DNA of 64,000 bases from CBDBLK01 sp965215445 (GTDB lineage: Bacteria; Bdellovibrionota; Bacteriovoracia; Bacteriovoracales; Bacteriovoracaceae): NCBI GenBank assembly GCA_965215445.1, contig CBDCDT010000002.1, positions 868,001 through 932,000 of the forward strand. The letters run 5' to 3'. Each line of letters begins with the position of its first letter. Positions within the stretch are counted from its first letter, which is position 1. This document shows positions 33,484-42,430 of this stretch, piece by piece. The translations under genes were made by a program, and so were the position numbers. The notes beneath the pieces were generated by a model, which worked only from the letters and a program-made list of their open reading frames with translations, searched no databases and had not been told where the DNA came from.

Positions 33484-34419
33484 TTAAGAGCATTTCGCCT
33501 TGGCAATCTTCTTTATAATCCTTAGTTTAGCACTTCTCGATCGAAAATTTTCAAAAACTTCTTTTTTACTGGGGAGTTGTGGTTTTTTTGTCAAGATTTT
33601 GAGATTGGTATTTGATAGAGCTGCTTTTTTAAAAGCATTTTTAATGATCCTATCTTCAAGTGATTGAAAGCTAATTATGCAAAGAATTCCATTTTCATCC
33701 AAACGAGAAATTAAGTCAGGAATGGTTTTTTCTAAAACTTCTAGTTCCCGATTAACTGCTATTCTTAAGGCCTGAAATGTTCGAGTTGCAGGATGGGTTT
33801 TTGCAAATCTTACCCGTTTTGGATAAGCATGGAAAACGAGTTTTTCCAAATCTGCAGTTGTGGTAATAGCATTATTTGATTTACGGTGATCAACTATAAG
33901 TTTGGCAATTTTTTTAGAAAATTTTTCTTCTCCATAATCCAACAAAATTTTATAAATTTGATCTTCGCTTAATTCTTGTAAAAGTTGGGCCGCTGTTTTT
34001 AATGAGGAGTCAGTAGTATTCATTCTCATATCCAAATAAGCTTCTTTTTTAAACGAAAAACCTCTTTCTTTAGAATCAAGATGATGACTGGAAACTCCCA
34101 AGTCTGCTATGATGCCAAAAAAATCTTTGGATAAGTTTTTTGTTTGTTGGTTGAAGTCTTCAAAGTTTTTGTGGTGAAAGACATATCTATTGTCAAAACA
34201 TTTTTTTTTCAAAAGGCCTATTCCATTACGATAGGCCTCAAAATCTTGATCGAAAGCAATTAAAAAACTGTTGCTGACATTTTCTAAAATCTTAATTGCA
34301 TGTCCTCCTGCTCCAAAAGTAAGATCAGCAAACAAATGAGAATTTGAATTTCGTGCTGCTTCTTGCAGATGGCCCAAAATTTCTTCATTCATAACGGGAT
34401 AATGGTCTTTGTATTTCAT
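33484..34419 (-). CDS. rsmH: 16S rRNA (cytosine-1402-N4)-methyltransferase RsmH
   Basis: 311 residues from the ATG at 34419 (MKYKDHYPVMNEEIL), the standard MraW/RsmH start; the frame continues upstream to 34497 but the extension matches nothing. SAM-dependent methylation of C1402 in the ribosomal P site. Motifs: HYPVMNEEI, the SAM-binding FADLTFGAGGHA, IIADLGVSSHHLD, and the C-terminal ILCIISFQSLEDRIIKNAF and FRSRSAKLRI. It is first in the division cluster; mraZ, which normally precedes it, is missing and a divergent hydrolase gene lies there instead. Confidence 0.96.
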   Translation of the reverse strand: MKYKDHYPVMNEEILGHLQEAARNSNSHLFADLTFGAGGHAIKILENVSNSFLIAFDQDFEAYRNGIGLLKKKCFDNRYVFHHKNFEDFNQQTKNLSKDFFGIIADLGVSSHHLDSKERGFSFKKEAYLDMRMNTTDSSLKTAAQLLQELSEDQIYKILLDYGEEKFSKKIAKLIVDHRKSNNAITTTADLEKLVFHAYPKRVRFAKTHPATRTFQALRIAVNRELEVLEKTIPDLISRLDENGILCIISFQSLEDRIIKNAFKKAALSNTNLKILTKKPQLPSKKEVFENFRSRSAKLRIIKKIAKAKCS

Positions 34420-34526
34420 TATTTTATAATAATTTTTTTGCCCGGCTTTTGACTTTTTGCGGCATGGCTTTTTGGCCACAATAAATATTAATAACATATA
34501 ATTAACAATATTGTCTCTTGGTAGCT

Positions 34527-35729
34527 ATGAAACTCTTTTCTAAAAACAAATTAAATTTTTTGAAGCATTGTGTTCAGGGCAGAACTAAAAGGAAAGTGTT
34601 GTTTAAAAAGGCCTTTCTCAATTCTTATCGAGATATTACCGAAGACCTTAAAGAATTTTATATTCAACCTCGGCCACTCCACTTTATTTTTTTATGTAGA
34701 AATTTTTTTAGTTCTTCAATATGGATTGGAAAGGCCGGTTTTTTTTATCTTCTTTCGTTGGTGGATTTTTCACAGGATTTAACAGACCCGGAACATGGTG
34801 AGAAAGTTCAATATATTCTCAGTTGTGTGGCCGAAGGAAAAAAAATAGACTGTGAGAATATTTCTTCCGATGATATATTTAGAAGTATTTTTAATGATTT
34901 AGAGTTTGCTTACCATAATAACTGTTACAAATCAAAACTTAAACTACCTAAGTTCAATTGCACAATAGTTCTAGTTCCCGGGGTATTAAATGAGATATTT
35001 TCAACACCGGCCTTTTCTCGCGGAGCTAACTACATCTCTAAGAAATTCAATGTTAAGATATTTGCTCCCAGGGTAGTTGGAACTAAATCTTCTATTCATA
35101 ATCAGGATTTAATTAAAGATCAATTTTATCAATATGTTAGAAAAAATCCAGAAGAAAAATTATGGATATTATGTTTTTCAAAAGGAGGGCTTGATGCGCT
35201 CCATTTTGTTAGAGATAATCAAGAATTTTCTAGTAAACATATACTAGGGCTTTCTATGATTGCCAGCCCCATTCTTGGTTCAGATAATGTAGACCATCAA
35301 TTATTAAAAGTTTTAGGAAAAATCCATAACTATGATAATAATCCTATATATCAATTTTTTGATAAAAAATTCGATTTTCTCTTAAAGGAGTTTCAAAAGA
35401 GTTTGAGTAGTGAATACCAATCTGATTGGTTTAAAAAAAATCATTCTTTACTTCCCAAAAATCTTTTTTATACGGCAGTTGCTTTTGAAGCGGAATGGTA
35501 CAATAGTCACTTTTGGATGATTCTTACGAAAACATTTTTTCAATCATCTAATTCTAACGATGGTATAGTCGATACTCAAAATGCTCTTTTCCCTGATTAT
35601 TTCAATGGAATCAATTTGGGTGTACTTAAAGGGCATCATCTTGTTGGAACGAGGAGTAGTACTTATTGTCAAGAAGCGCTACTCGAAGCTCATCTAATTT
35701 TTCTCAATTATTTAGACTTGTTAAGATAA
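34527..35729 (+). CDS. Alpha/beta-hydrolase-like protein
   Basis: 400 residues from ATG 34527 (TTG 34518 is possible; no ribosome site decides). The second half looks like an alpha/beta hydrolase: oxyanion-region strand CTIVLVPGVLNE, nucleophile elbow ILCFSKGGLDAL with a Ser but Cys in place of the first Gly of GxSxG, an Asp in SNDGIVDTQNALF and a His in LKGHHLVG. That gives a complete Ser-Asp-His set in the right order. The first 120 residues are basic and unfamiliar. There is no signal peptide. The substrate is unknown; a lipase or esterase is most likely. It is divergent from rsmH and its end overlaps the mglA-like gene by 9 bases (convergent). Confidence 0.6.
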   Translation: MKLFSKNKLNFLKHCVQGRTKRKVLFKKAFLNSYRDITEDLKEFYIQPRPLHFIFLCRNFFSSSIWIGKAGFFYLLSLVDFSQDLTDPEHGEKVQYILSCVAEGKKIDCENISSDDIFRSIFNDLEFAYHNNCYKSKLKLPKFNCTIVLVPGVLNEIFSTPAFSRGANYISKKFNVKIFAPRVVGTKSSIHNQDLIKDQFYQYVRKNPEEKLWILCFSKGGLDALHFVRDNQEFSSKHILGLSMIASPILGSDNVDHQLLKVLGKIHNYDNNPIYQFFDKKFDFLLKEFQKSLSSEYQSDWFKKNHSLLPKNLFYTAVAFEAEWYNSHFWMILTKTFFQSSNSNDGIVDTQNALFPDYFNGINLGVLKGHHLVGTRSSTYCQEALLEAHLIFLNYLDLLR

Positions 35730-36311
35730 TCCGCCTTTGAGATTCATGAGAACCAGTTTAGATATTGTTTTAAGTGTTTCAAAGACACCTTTGCCATTAA
35801 TTGCAGTTGACGATAGAGTTGGAACATTCCATTTATTAATTTGCTTTTGCATGTCGTTTTCGGAGACAGTGTTAGGCAGGTCGCGTTTATTCCATTGCAT
35901 CACCATGGGAATTTTTAAAAGATCGTATCCCTGTTCAATGAGATTACTTTCTAGCGACTCCAAACTTTTTAAATTCGCTTCCAGTTTTCCTGCTTGGCTG
36001 TCGGCCACGAAAATAATACCGTCAACTCCTCTTAAGATTAACTTTCTACTTGCTTCATAGAATACTTGTCCTGGGACAGTATAGAGATGAAAACGAGTTT
36101 TAAATCCTCGAATTTCTCCGAGATTTAGTGGTAGAAAATCAAAAAATAGAGTTCTTTCATTTTCTGAATTGATACTAATGATGTCACCTTTATTATTCCT
36201 GGCCGTCTTTTTATATATATGCTGAATATTAGTAGTTTTTCCACCTAGCCCGGGGCCATAGTAGACAATTTTGCAATTAACTTCTTGTGTATTGTAGTTA
36301 ATAAAAGACAT
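35721..36311 (-). CDS. mglA: MglA-like small Ras-family GTPase
   Basis: 196 residues. MglA sets cell polarity and gliding direction in Myxococcus and controls pili and predation in Bdellovibrio. Motifs: G1 YYGPGLGGKTT, the MglA-type switch region with FDFLPLNLGEIRGFKTRFHL, the G3 YTVPGQVFYEASRKLILRG in which Pro replaces the usual Asp as in all MglA, and G4 WNKRDLP. The PGL/G-containing P-loop is also MglA-typical. It follows a roadblock-like gene by 5 bases in the dnaX-recR operon, which supports an MglA/MglB pair. Confidence 0.95.
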   Translation of the reverse strand: MSFINYNTQEVNCKIVYYGPGLGGKTTNIQHIYKKTARNNKGDIISINSENERTLFFDFLPLNLGEIRGFKTRFHLYTVPGQVFYEASRKLILRGVDGIIFVADSQAGKLEANLKSLESLESNLIEQGYDLLKIPMVMQWNKRDLPNTVSENDMQKQINKWNVPTLSSTAINGKGVFETLKTISKLVLMNLKGGLS

Positions 36312-36316
36312 TTTCT

Positions 36317-36820
36317 CTAATCCTCATGGGAAGAAAAAAGGTTATCAATTTCTTCGTTAGTTATATTTTGAAACATATATTTATTAGTCTCAACGTTTTG
36401 CCTGGTTTCTTTAAAATCAAACTGACTTTCAGAATCTTGTAAATAGTTTTTTAACAGTCTTAATTTATTTTTTAAAATTGCTGGATTTATTGTATTGCTA
36501 AAAATGGTAGATAGAAAATAATCTTCTCTCCCGAGCATAAGGTGAAGTACAAAAATTCCTCTTGAAGAGGAGCCAAAAGATAAGCGAAAGGGTTCTGTGT
36601 TTAAATTTTCCTGAGGAATAAATTTTGACAAGGTTTCTGCTGTTTGCCATAGGTTGCCCAAGAGCACGCCAATTGATTGAATACTATTTTCGCTTTCACT
36701 TCCGAGGTGGTAAGCAACTAACCCATCTTGGCTTATTAAATACAAGTTTGAATGGGAAAAATCGGCCAAATAGGGAAAACTTGTTATGGCAGAGCGTAAT
36801 TGATCTTTAGTCAAATTCAT
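36317..36820 (-). CDS. Possible roadblock/LC7-type partner of MglA
   Basis: 167 residues, cytoplasmic. Residues about 20-120 have the alternating pattern of a roadblock/LC7 fold (LYLISQDGLVAYHLG, then a long helix IGVLLGNLWQTAETL, then IFVLHLMLGREDYFLSTIF). MglB, the GTPase-activating partner of MglA, has this fold, and the gene is directly upstream of mglA. The match is weak and the C-terminal 40 residues, ending NITNEEIDNLFSSHED, are extra. The ATG overlaps the recR stop (ATGA). Confidence 0.45.
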   Translation of the reverse strand: MNLTKDQLRSAITSFPYLADFSHSNLYLISQDGLVAYHLGSESENSIQSIGVLLGNLWQTAETLSKFIPQENLNTEPFRLSFGSSSRGIFVLHLMLGREDYFLSTIFSNTINPAILKNKLRLLKNYLQDSESQFDFKETRQNVETNKYMFQNITNEEIDNLFSSHED

Positions 36821-37413
36821 TGCATACGCTGCCTGTTTTCAAACGCTTTGGCTATAGTCATAGAATCTAAATATTCCAAATGGCCTCCTATCGGAATACC
36901 AAACCCTATCCTTTCAACATTGATGCTTTCATCGACTTGTTGCCGGATGTAGGCACATGTTGCATCTCCTTCTACGGAGGGGTTTACTGCTAAAATCATA
37001 TCACAAATTTTTTCTTTCTTAACTCTGGAAAGCAAATGGTTAATCTCAAGTTCTGCCGGCCCAATTCCCAAAAGAGGATTCAGGACTCCTCCTAACAAAT
37101 GGTAAGTTCCTTGATAAGTTTTGGAATTTTCAATGGCCAAACAATCTGCAACAGTTTCAATAACACAAAGCAATCCATTTTCGGCCCTGTGCCCATTACA
37201 AATATGACAAATTTCTTCTTCGGAGTACATCTTACAATAAATACACCTTTTGAGATACATAAGCCTTTTGAAGGCATCCCCAAACTCTTCTAATTCTTTT
37301 GGTGTCCAACGAGATAAAGTAAGTGCTTGGCGCAAGGCAGTTTTTTCACCTACTCCTGGGATTTTGGTTAATTGGTGGATAACATTTTGCAGTATATGAG
37401 GTAATTTCATCAT
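36817..37413 (-). CDS. recR: Recombination mediator RecR
   Basis: 198 residues, standard length. RecR works with RecO/RecF to load RecA at gapped DNA. N-terminal helix-hairpin-helix (TKIPGVGEKTALRQAL), a four-Cys zinc finger (CIYCKMYSEEEICHIC), a Toprim domain (LLCVIETVADCLAIE and the later MILAVNPSVEGDATCAYI), and the end GIPIGGHLEYLDSMTIAKAF. It lies 7 bases after dnaX with no ybaB gene between, unlike most genomes. Confidence 0.97.
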   Translation of the reverse strand: MMKLPHILQNVIHQLTKIPGVGEKTALRQALTLSRWTPKELEEFGDAFKRLMYLKRCIYCKMYSEEEICHICNGHRAENGLLCVIETVADCLAIENSKTYQGTYHLLGGVLNPLLGIGPAELEINHLLSRVKKEKICDMILAVNPSVEGDATCAYIRQQVDESINVERIGFGIPIGGHLEYLDSMTIAKAFENRQRMQ

Positions 37414-37420
37414 TTTCTCT

Positions 37421-38998
37421 TTAGGTATTTAGTTCAACATTATTTATTTTGCTATGAAATATTTCTTTTGCCTGTTGAATAATAGGATGGGCCAGAATTT
37501 GTTGCTCTCTTTTTTTATTTAGTGCTTTTTCATCCTCTAATGTCGTTTCAATTTGAGTTTTAAAATTTTCATTTTTGCCAGAGTGCCCGTCAACAAAGAT
37601 AAGTTGTACACTGATGGAGTCTAAACCTTTTCTTGTATAGCTGGCCAAGTATTCTCGCAATTTTTCATCAGCTTGACTTTCTTTGAGGTAATCATAAAAA
37701 ACTTTCCCAGATGGTTTAAACCCTATTTGAGCACAGATTTCTTTTAGACTAAAATCAATATTTTGCAGAATATTCCCTTGCTCCAGGTTACTTGCCATTA
37801 CAGGAGAGATATTGCGGACGTAATGAATAAAGTCTGGCCAAGACATTGTTTTGTTATCAGGTAACTGTTCATAATCAGTATTTTTTGCAGGCAATTTATT
37901 TTCTTGAGTTAGAGTCTGTTCTTTCACTATTTCTTTTTTTGTAGTGCTTTTATCTAAAAAAAGATTTCTCCTTAAAGTAATTTTGTGAAAGACAATCTCA
38001 ATTGTTTTTTCTGGAGAGAGGGATTTAAGGACCCATTCAAAATCTTGGGCCAAAGCTTCATATACCCAAAGGATTTCTTGGATGGAGTAATTTGTTGAGT
38101 TGGGTTGGTTTAAAATTTCGTAAAGGTGGTCAAGAATACTGCGGCAGATGTTTTCTAAATCTACATTTTCTTGTAAAATGCTACAATAAACTTCGCCAAC
38201 AAGTTTTAAATTTCCTTCCAACATACCCTGAGTAAGTTTTCTAATACTGGAAAAATTGCTCAAACCAAGAGCTTTTGAAATGGTATTTTCGTCAATAATT
38301 TTTTTGCCAGAGAAACAAAGGATTTGGTCTATAAGAGAAAGAGTATCCCTAAAAGAGCCATTTCCTTGAATACATACAGTTCTAATAAGGCCTGGAGAGT
38401 TAAATTGAATATTTTCTTTTTCGGCAATATGAGTGATGTGTTTAACAAGCGTTTCGATGGAAGCGTTTTTAAAATCGAAGCGTTGGCAACGAGAGAGTAC
38501 TGTACTGAGCAGTTTTTCAGGTTCTGTTGTCGCAAAAATAAAAATAATATGTTCTGGAGGTTCTTCCAGGGTTTTCAGCATTGCATTAAAAGCACTTGTC
38601 GAGAGCATATGGACTTCATCAATAATATAGATTTTATAGCTTCCAAAAGTGGGGAGACTTTGAATTCTATTGATTAAGTCCCTAATATCTTCGACGCTAT
38701 TGTTACTGGCACCGTCGATTTCAACCACATTCATGGAAAGGCCGGCCTTTATCTCCTTGCAACTTCGGCATTGATAACAGGGGTTGGCATCCTGGGGGCG
38801 GTTTTCACAGCGTAAGGCCTTGGCAAATATGCGGGCCATGGAAGTTTTTCCGATGCCACGCGTTCCCGCCAAGAGGTAGGCGTGGCCAATTTGGTTTTTT
38901 AAAATGGCATTTTGGAAAGAACGGGTAATATGTTCTTGTCCAATAACTTCTTGGAATGTTTGAGGTCTCCACTTGAGAGAGAGGACTTCATGCGTCAT
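37421..38998 (-). CDS. dnaX: DNA polymerase III subunit gamma/tau DnaX
   Basis: 525 residues. Clamp-loader ATPase of the replicase. The AAA+ domain has Walker A GTRGIGKTSMARIFAK, the zinc module (CENRPQDANPCYQCRSC), Walker B IIDEVHML, and sensor 1/arginine-finger region FIFATTEPEKLLSTVLSRCQ. The C-terminal 200 residues are AT-rich and variable. The frameshift slippery A-rich site of E. coli is not obvious. The SRP RNA gene lies just upstream on the same strand. Confidence 0.97.
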   Translation of the reverse strand: MTHEVLSLKWRPQTFQEVIGQEHITRSFQNAILKNQIGHAYLLAGTRGIGKTSMARIFAKALRCENRPQDANPCYQCRSCKEIKAGLSMNVVEIDGASNNSVEDIRDLINRIQSLPTFGSYKIYIIDEVHMLSTSAFNAMLKTLEEPPEHIIFIFATTEPEKLLSTVLSRCQRFDFKNASIETLVKHITHIAEKENIQFNSPGLIRTVCIQGNGSFRDTLSLIDQILCFSGKKIIDENTISKALGLSNFSSIRKLTQGMLEGNLKLVGEVYCSILQENVDLENICRSILDHLYEILNQPNSTNYSIQEILWVYEALAQDFEWVLKSLSPEKTIEIVFHKITLRRNLFLDKSTTKKEIVKEQTLTQENKLPAKNTDYEQLPDNKTMSWPDFIHYVRNISPVMASNLEQGNILQNIDFSLKEICAQIGFKPSGKVFYDYLKESQADEKLREYLASYTRKGLDSISVQLIFVDGHSGKNENFKTQIETTLEDEKALNKKREQQILAHPIIQQAKEIFHSKINNVELNT

Positions 38999-39047
38999 AT
39001 TCTGTCTTACTTTTTAACAAGTTCTCTTTCGTAAGGCCAAAATAAAC

Positions 39048-39147
<100 letters not shown>

Positions 39148-39183
39148 TGCGCATTCTAGGAGAGGTCACCTACTTTTGTCAAA

Positions 39184-40242
39184 TTAAAGAAGAAATTCTT
39201 TTCCAGTATCTAAGTTAATTTCCAATAGGTTGTGTTTATTGAGAAGTTTTATGGTTTCTTCTAAAGAGAGGATATAATCGGCAGAACTCATTTCTTTTTT
39301 CAATGGTGAGGTTTTGAGAGCTTCGTTGCTCAGTTCGGGTAACATTGATCGAATGGCGTAGTAGTGACCTTTTTTTACAGTATGATGAATTTCTTCTTCA
39401 CTTATTAAAATTTCGTGAATTTTTTCACCTGGTCTGATTCCACTGGTCTTTATCTCAATATCTTTGTTGCCAACGAGGGCCTTGGCAATATTTTCAACTG
39501 TTGCTGAAGGTGCAGTGGGAACAAAAGTTTCACCTGGTTCTGCGTATTTGATGGCGTTAAAAACGGTTTCAACAGCATCGTTGAGAGTCAGTAAAAAACG
39601 TGACATCTCAGGAAGGGTAATAGTAACAGGGCCTCCACAAGCAATTTGTTTATGGAAAAGAGGGATAACACTTCCTCTGGAGGCCATAACATTTCCGTAA
39701 CGTACACAAATGAAACGGGTTTTTCGATTGAGGATATTGGCAGAAGTAAAAATTCTTTCTTGAATGGCCTTGGTCATACCCATGACATTAACTGGTTTGG
39801 ATGCTTTATCAGTGCTGATGCCTACAACTGTTTCCACTGGAAATTGGTGTTCTTGTATGGCCTGAATAATATTTGCTGCTCCTAGACAATTAGTTAGGAT
39901 GGCCTGATGGGGAAAATATTCACAGGTTGGGACTTGTTTTAGCGCAGCAGCGTTGACGACGATATCGACACCTTGAAGAGCGCTGCAGATGTCCTGGTAA
40001 GACCTCACATCGCCAATACGAAATTCCAAAGTTTTTTTAAAATTGTTATAGACCGCCTCATCTTCTCCCATGATTCGAGAGAGGTAATTGACCCTCAAAT
40101 TGTGCTGTTTGGCCTCGTCGCGACTTAAAACAATAACTTTGCGGGGAGTTCCCTCTTTTCCGCCAAGAACCCGGTGGATGAACATGCTGCCCATTGAGCC
40201 GGTTCCACCCGTAATAAGGATGTTTTTGTCTTGAAAAATCAT
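39184..40242 (-). CDS. UDP-GlcNAc 4,6-dehydratase family protein (PseB/CapE-like)
   Basis: 352 residues. Extended SDR enzyme that removes water from UDP-GlcNAc as the first step to 6-deoxy amino sugars such as pseudaminic acid or N-acetylfucosamine. NAD-binding GGTGSMGSMF, VVNAAALKQVPTCEY, GISTDKASKPVNVMGMTKA and RYGNVMASRGSVIPLF are present. The active-site motif is MxxxK (MGMTK), as in CapE/FnlA-type enzymes, rather than YxxxK. The C-terminal GIRPGEKIHEILISEEE also favours the CapE group. It is divergent from the fused reductase-aminotransferase gene, so both probably act on the same sugar. No signal peptide. Confidence 0.85.
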   Translation of the reverse strand: MIFQDKNILITGGTGSMGSMFIHRVLGGKEGTPRKVIVLSRDEAKQHNLRVNYLSRIMGEDEAVYNNFKKTLEFRIGDVRSYQDICSALQGVDIVVNAAALKQVPTCEYFPHQAILTNCLGAANIIQAIQEHQFPVETVVGISTDKASKPVNVMGMTKAIQERIFTSANILNRKTRFICVRYGNVMASRGSVIPLFHKQIACGGPVTITLPEMSRFLLTLNDAVETVFNAIKYAEPGETFVPTAPSATVENIAKALVGNKDIEIKTSGIRPGEKIHEILISEEEIHHTVKKGHYYAIRSMLPELSNEALKTSPLKKEMSSADYILSLEETIKLLNKHNLLEINLDTGKEFLL

Positions 40243-40330
40243 CGGTTCAATTTAGACTTTATTGCAGATGGTGGCAAGTTTTCAATGCATATAGTCTTGT
40301 GCCGTCGTTGAGTTTCTATAAGTTGGGCCA

Positions 40331-42427
40331 ATGGCAAATACAATTCTGATTACCGGAGGAAGCGGATTTTTAGGGATGAATATGGCCCTAAAGGTGCGTT
40401 CAGCATGGAGCACCCATCTGCTTTATCGGCATAATCCTGTTAAAATCGACGGGACTTGCGCCCATGCTGTAGAGCTAGAAAATATTGATAAGGTCAATGA
40501 AATTGTTGAGAAAATAAGGCCCGATCTCATTATCCATACTGCGGGATTGACCGATATAGAGCTATGCGAAAAAAGAAAATTTGAGGCCTATTGCTCAAAC
40601 GTTTTATCTGCCCGTCATATTGCTCAAGTGGCCGAGAATTATGCCTGTCGGTTAGTACATATTTCCACTGATCATTTCTCTAAATCTTCAGAATCCATGT
40701 CTGGTGAAGATTCCGTTGAGATTCCTTTAAATTATTATTCTTTGACCAAGTTGGAAGCGGAATATGAGATCAAAAAATTCTATCCTGACGCCTTAATTAT
40801 TAGGAGCAATTTTTTTGGATGGGGAAATAGAAATGGCAAATCATTTAGTGATTTTGTTATTAACAATTTAAGGCAGGGGAAGTCGATTTCACTTTTTGAT
40901 GATGTTTTTTATACACCTATTTTGGTTGATAGCTTAGTCGATTGTTTATTTAGGCTTTTTGAGCAAAATATTGGGGAAGTCGTTAATGTTGTTGGCGATG
41001 AACGTCTTTCTAAATACGATTTTGGAATAAAGATTGCCGAAATATTTGATCTCGATAAAGGCCTCATAAAAAAAATATCAATTAAAAGCTTGAAACATTT
41101 AGAGACAAGACCTACTGATATGTCTTTGTCGAATCAAAAATTGAAGTCTTTTATAGGTGATCTTGATCTTTCTTTGGATACTGAAATAAAAAAATTGAAA
41201 ACTCAAGAAAAAGAGAGAAGAGATTTAATCTTGTTACCAGAAACAACTTCTTTGATTCATTATGGGAAACAGTCAATTGATGATGAGGACATTTTGTCGG
41301 TGATGAAAACTCTGAATGGCCCATTGATTACCCAAGGGCCTAAGGCGATAGAATTTGAAGAAGTGGTGGCAAATTATGCTGGGGCCAAATATGCGGTTTC
41401 CGTATGTAATTGGACGAGTGGTCTTCATCTTGCATGTTTGGCAGCAGGAGTAGGGCCAGGAGATAGTGTATTAACTTCTCCCCTTTCTTTTGTCGCCAGT
41501 TCAAATTGTGCTTTATACGTTGGCGCTACTCCCGCTTTTGCTGATATTAATTTGGAAACTCTTAATATTAGGCCTTCCAATGTTGAAAAAAAGTGCCGAG
41601 AATTGGGAAATGTCAAGGCCATTATTCCAGTCCATTTTGGAGGGGCTCCTTGTGACATGCAGGCACTTGGTGAAATCGCAGATAAGTATGGAGCAGTTAT
41701 TATTGAGGATGCGGCACATGCCTTAGGGGGAAGATACCATACTGGAGAGCGTATAGGTTCTTGTGCTTACTCACTTATGAGTGGATTTTCCTTTCATCCA
41801 GTTAAGAATATTACAACTGGAGAAGGCTGTGTCATTACAACAAACGATAAAAGTATTTACGAAAAACTTATCAAGCTCCGAAGTCATGGAATTACCAAAA
41901 ATAGAGAGCATTTTCAAAATGCCAAAGAGGCCTTCACCGGTCACGAATTTAATCCTTGGTATTACGAAATGCAAGAACTAGGATTTAATTACCGCATTAC
42001 TGATCTTCAATGTTCCTTGGGCATATCACAAATTAAACGTCTTGACAGCTTTATGAAGAGAAGGTTGGAGATTGCACAAAAATATGATAAGGCCTTTGAA
42101 AAATTGAAATATTTAAAAATTCTACAAAAAGAAGTACGGCATTTGAGTGGGAATCATATTTATGTTGTTATGATAGACTATGTAAGTCTTGGTAAAACTA
42201 AACCGAGTGTTTTTAAATATCTTGCTGAAAAAGGTATTGCATTAAATGTTCACTACATCCCAATACCATTGCAGCCCTTTTACTTAAAAAATATTCCTGT
42301 ATGTGAGGAAGATTATAAAAATGCTCTTTTGTATTACCGTTCTGCTGTAACTCTTCCGCTCTATCCTGCTTTGAGTGATGCAGAAATTGGCAGGGTTGTG
42401 GATGCGGTTACAAAGATTTTGGAATAG
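40331..42427 (+). CDS. Fusion of RmlD-like reductase and PseC-like sugar aminotransferase
   Basis: 698 residues. Residues 1 to about 285 are an extended SDR like dTDP-4-dehydrorhamnose reductase: GGSGFLGMNMAL, IIHTAGLTDIELCEK, HISTDHFSKSSE and the YYSLTKLEAE catalytic Tyr/Lys. From about 310 to the end is a DegT/DnrJ/StrS aminotransferase resembling PseC: YGKQSIDDEDILSVM, GPLITQGPKAIEFEE, IIPVHFGGAPCDM, IEDAAHALGG, and SFHPVKNITTGEGC with the PLP-binding Lys. Such enzymes transfer an amino group to a 4-keto sugar made by a PseB/CapE-type dehydratase, encoded divergently 88 bases away. The usual Gly after GEG is Cys. The frame is continuous through the junction. Confidence 0.85.
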   Translation: MANTILITGGSGFLGMNMALKVRSAWSTHLLYRHNPVKIDGTCAHAVELENIDKVNEIVEKIRPDLIIHTAGLTDIELCEKRKFEAYCSNVLSARHIAQVAENYACRLVHISTDHFSKSSESMSGEDSVEIPLNYYSLTKLEAEYEIKKFYPDALIIRSNFFGWGNRNGKSFSDFVINNLRQGKSISLFDDVFYTPILVDSLVDCLFRLFEQNIGEVVNVVGDERLSKYDFGIKIAEIFDLDKGLIKKISIKSLKHLETRPTDMSLSNQKLKSFIGDLDLSLDTEIKKLKTQEKERRDLILLPETTSLIHYGKQSIDDEDILSVMKTLNGPLITQGPKAIEFEEVVANYAGAKYAVSVCNWTSGLHLACLAAGVGPGDSVLTSPLSFVASSNCALYVGATPAFADINLETLNIRPSNVEKKCRELGNVKAIIPVHFGGAPCDMQALGEIADKYGAVIIEDAAHALGGRYHTGERIGSCAYSLMSGFSFHPVKNITTGEGCVITTNDKSIYEKLIKLRSHGITKNREHFQNAKEAFTGHEFNPWYYEMQELGFNYRITDLQCSLGISQIKRLDSFMKRRLEIAQKYDKAFEKLKYLKILQKEVRHLSGNHIYVVMIDYVSLGKTKPSVFKYLAEKGIALNVHYIPIPLQPFYLKNIPVCEEDYKNALLYYRSAVTLPLYPALSDAEIGRVVDAVTKILE

Positions 42428-42430
42428 ATT

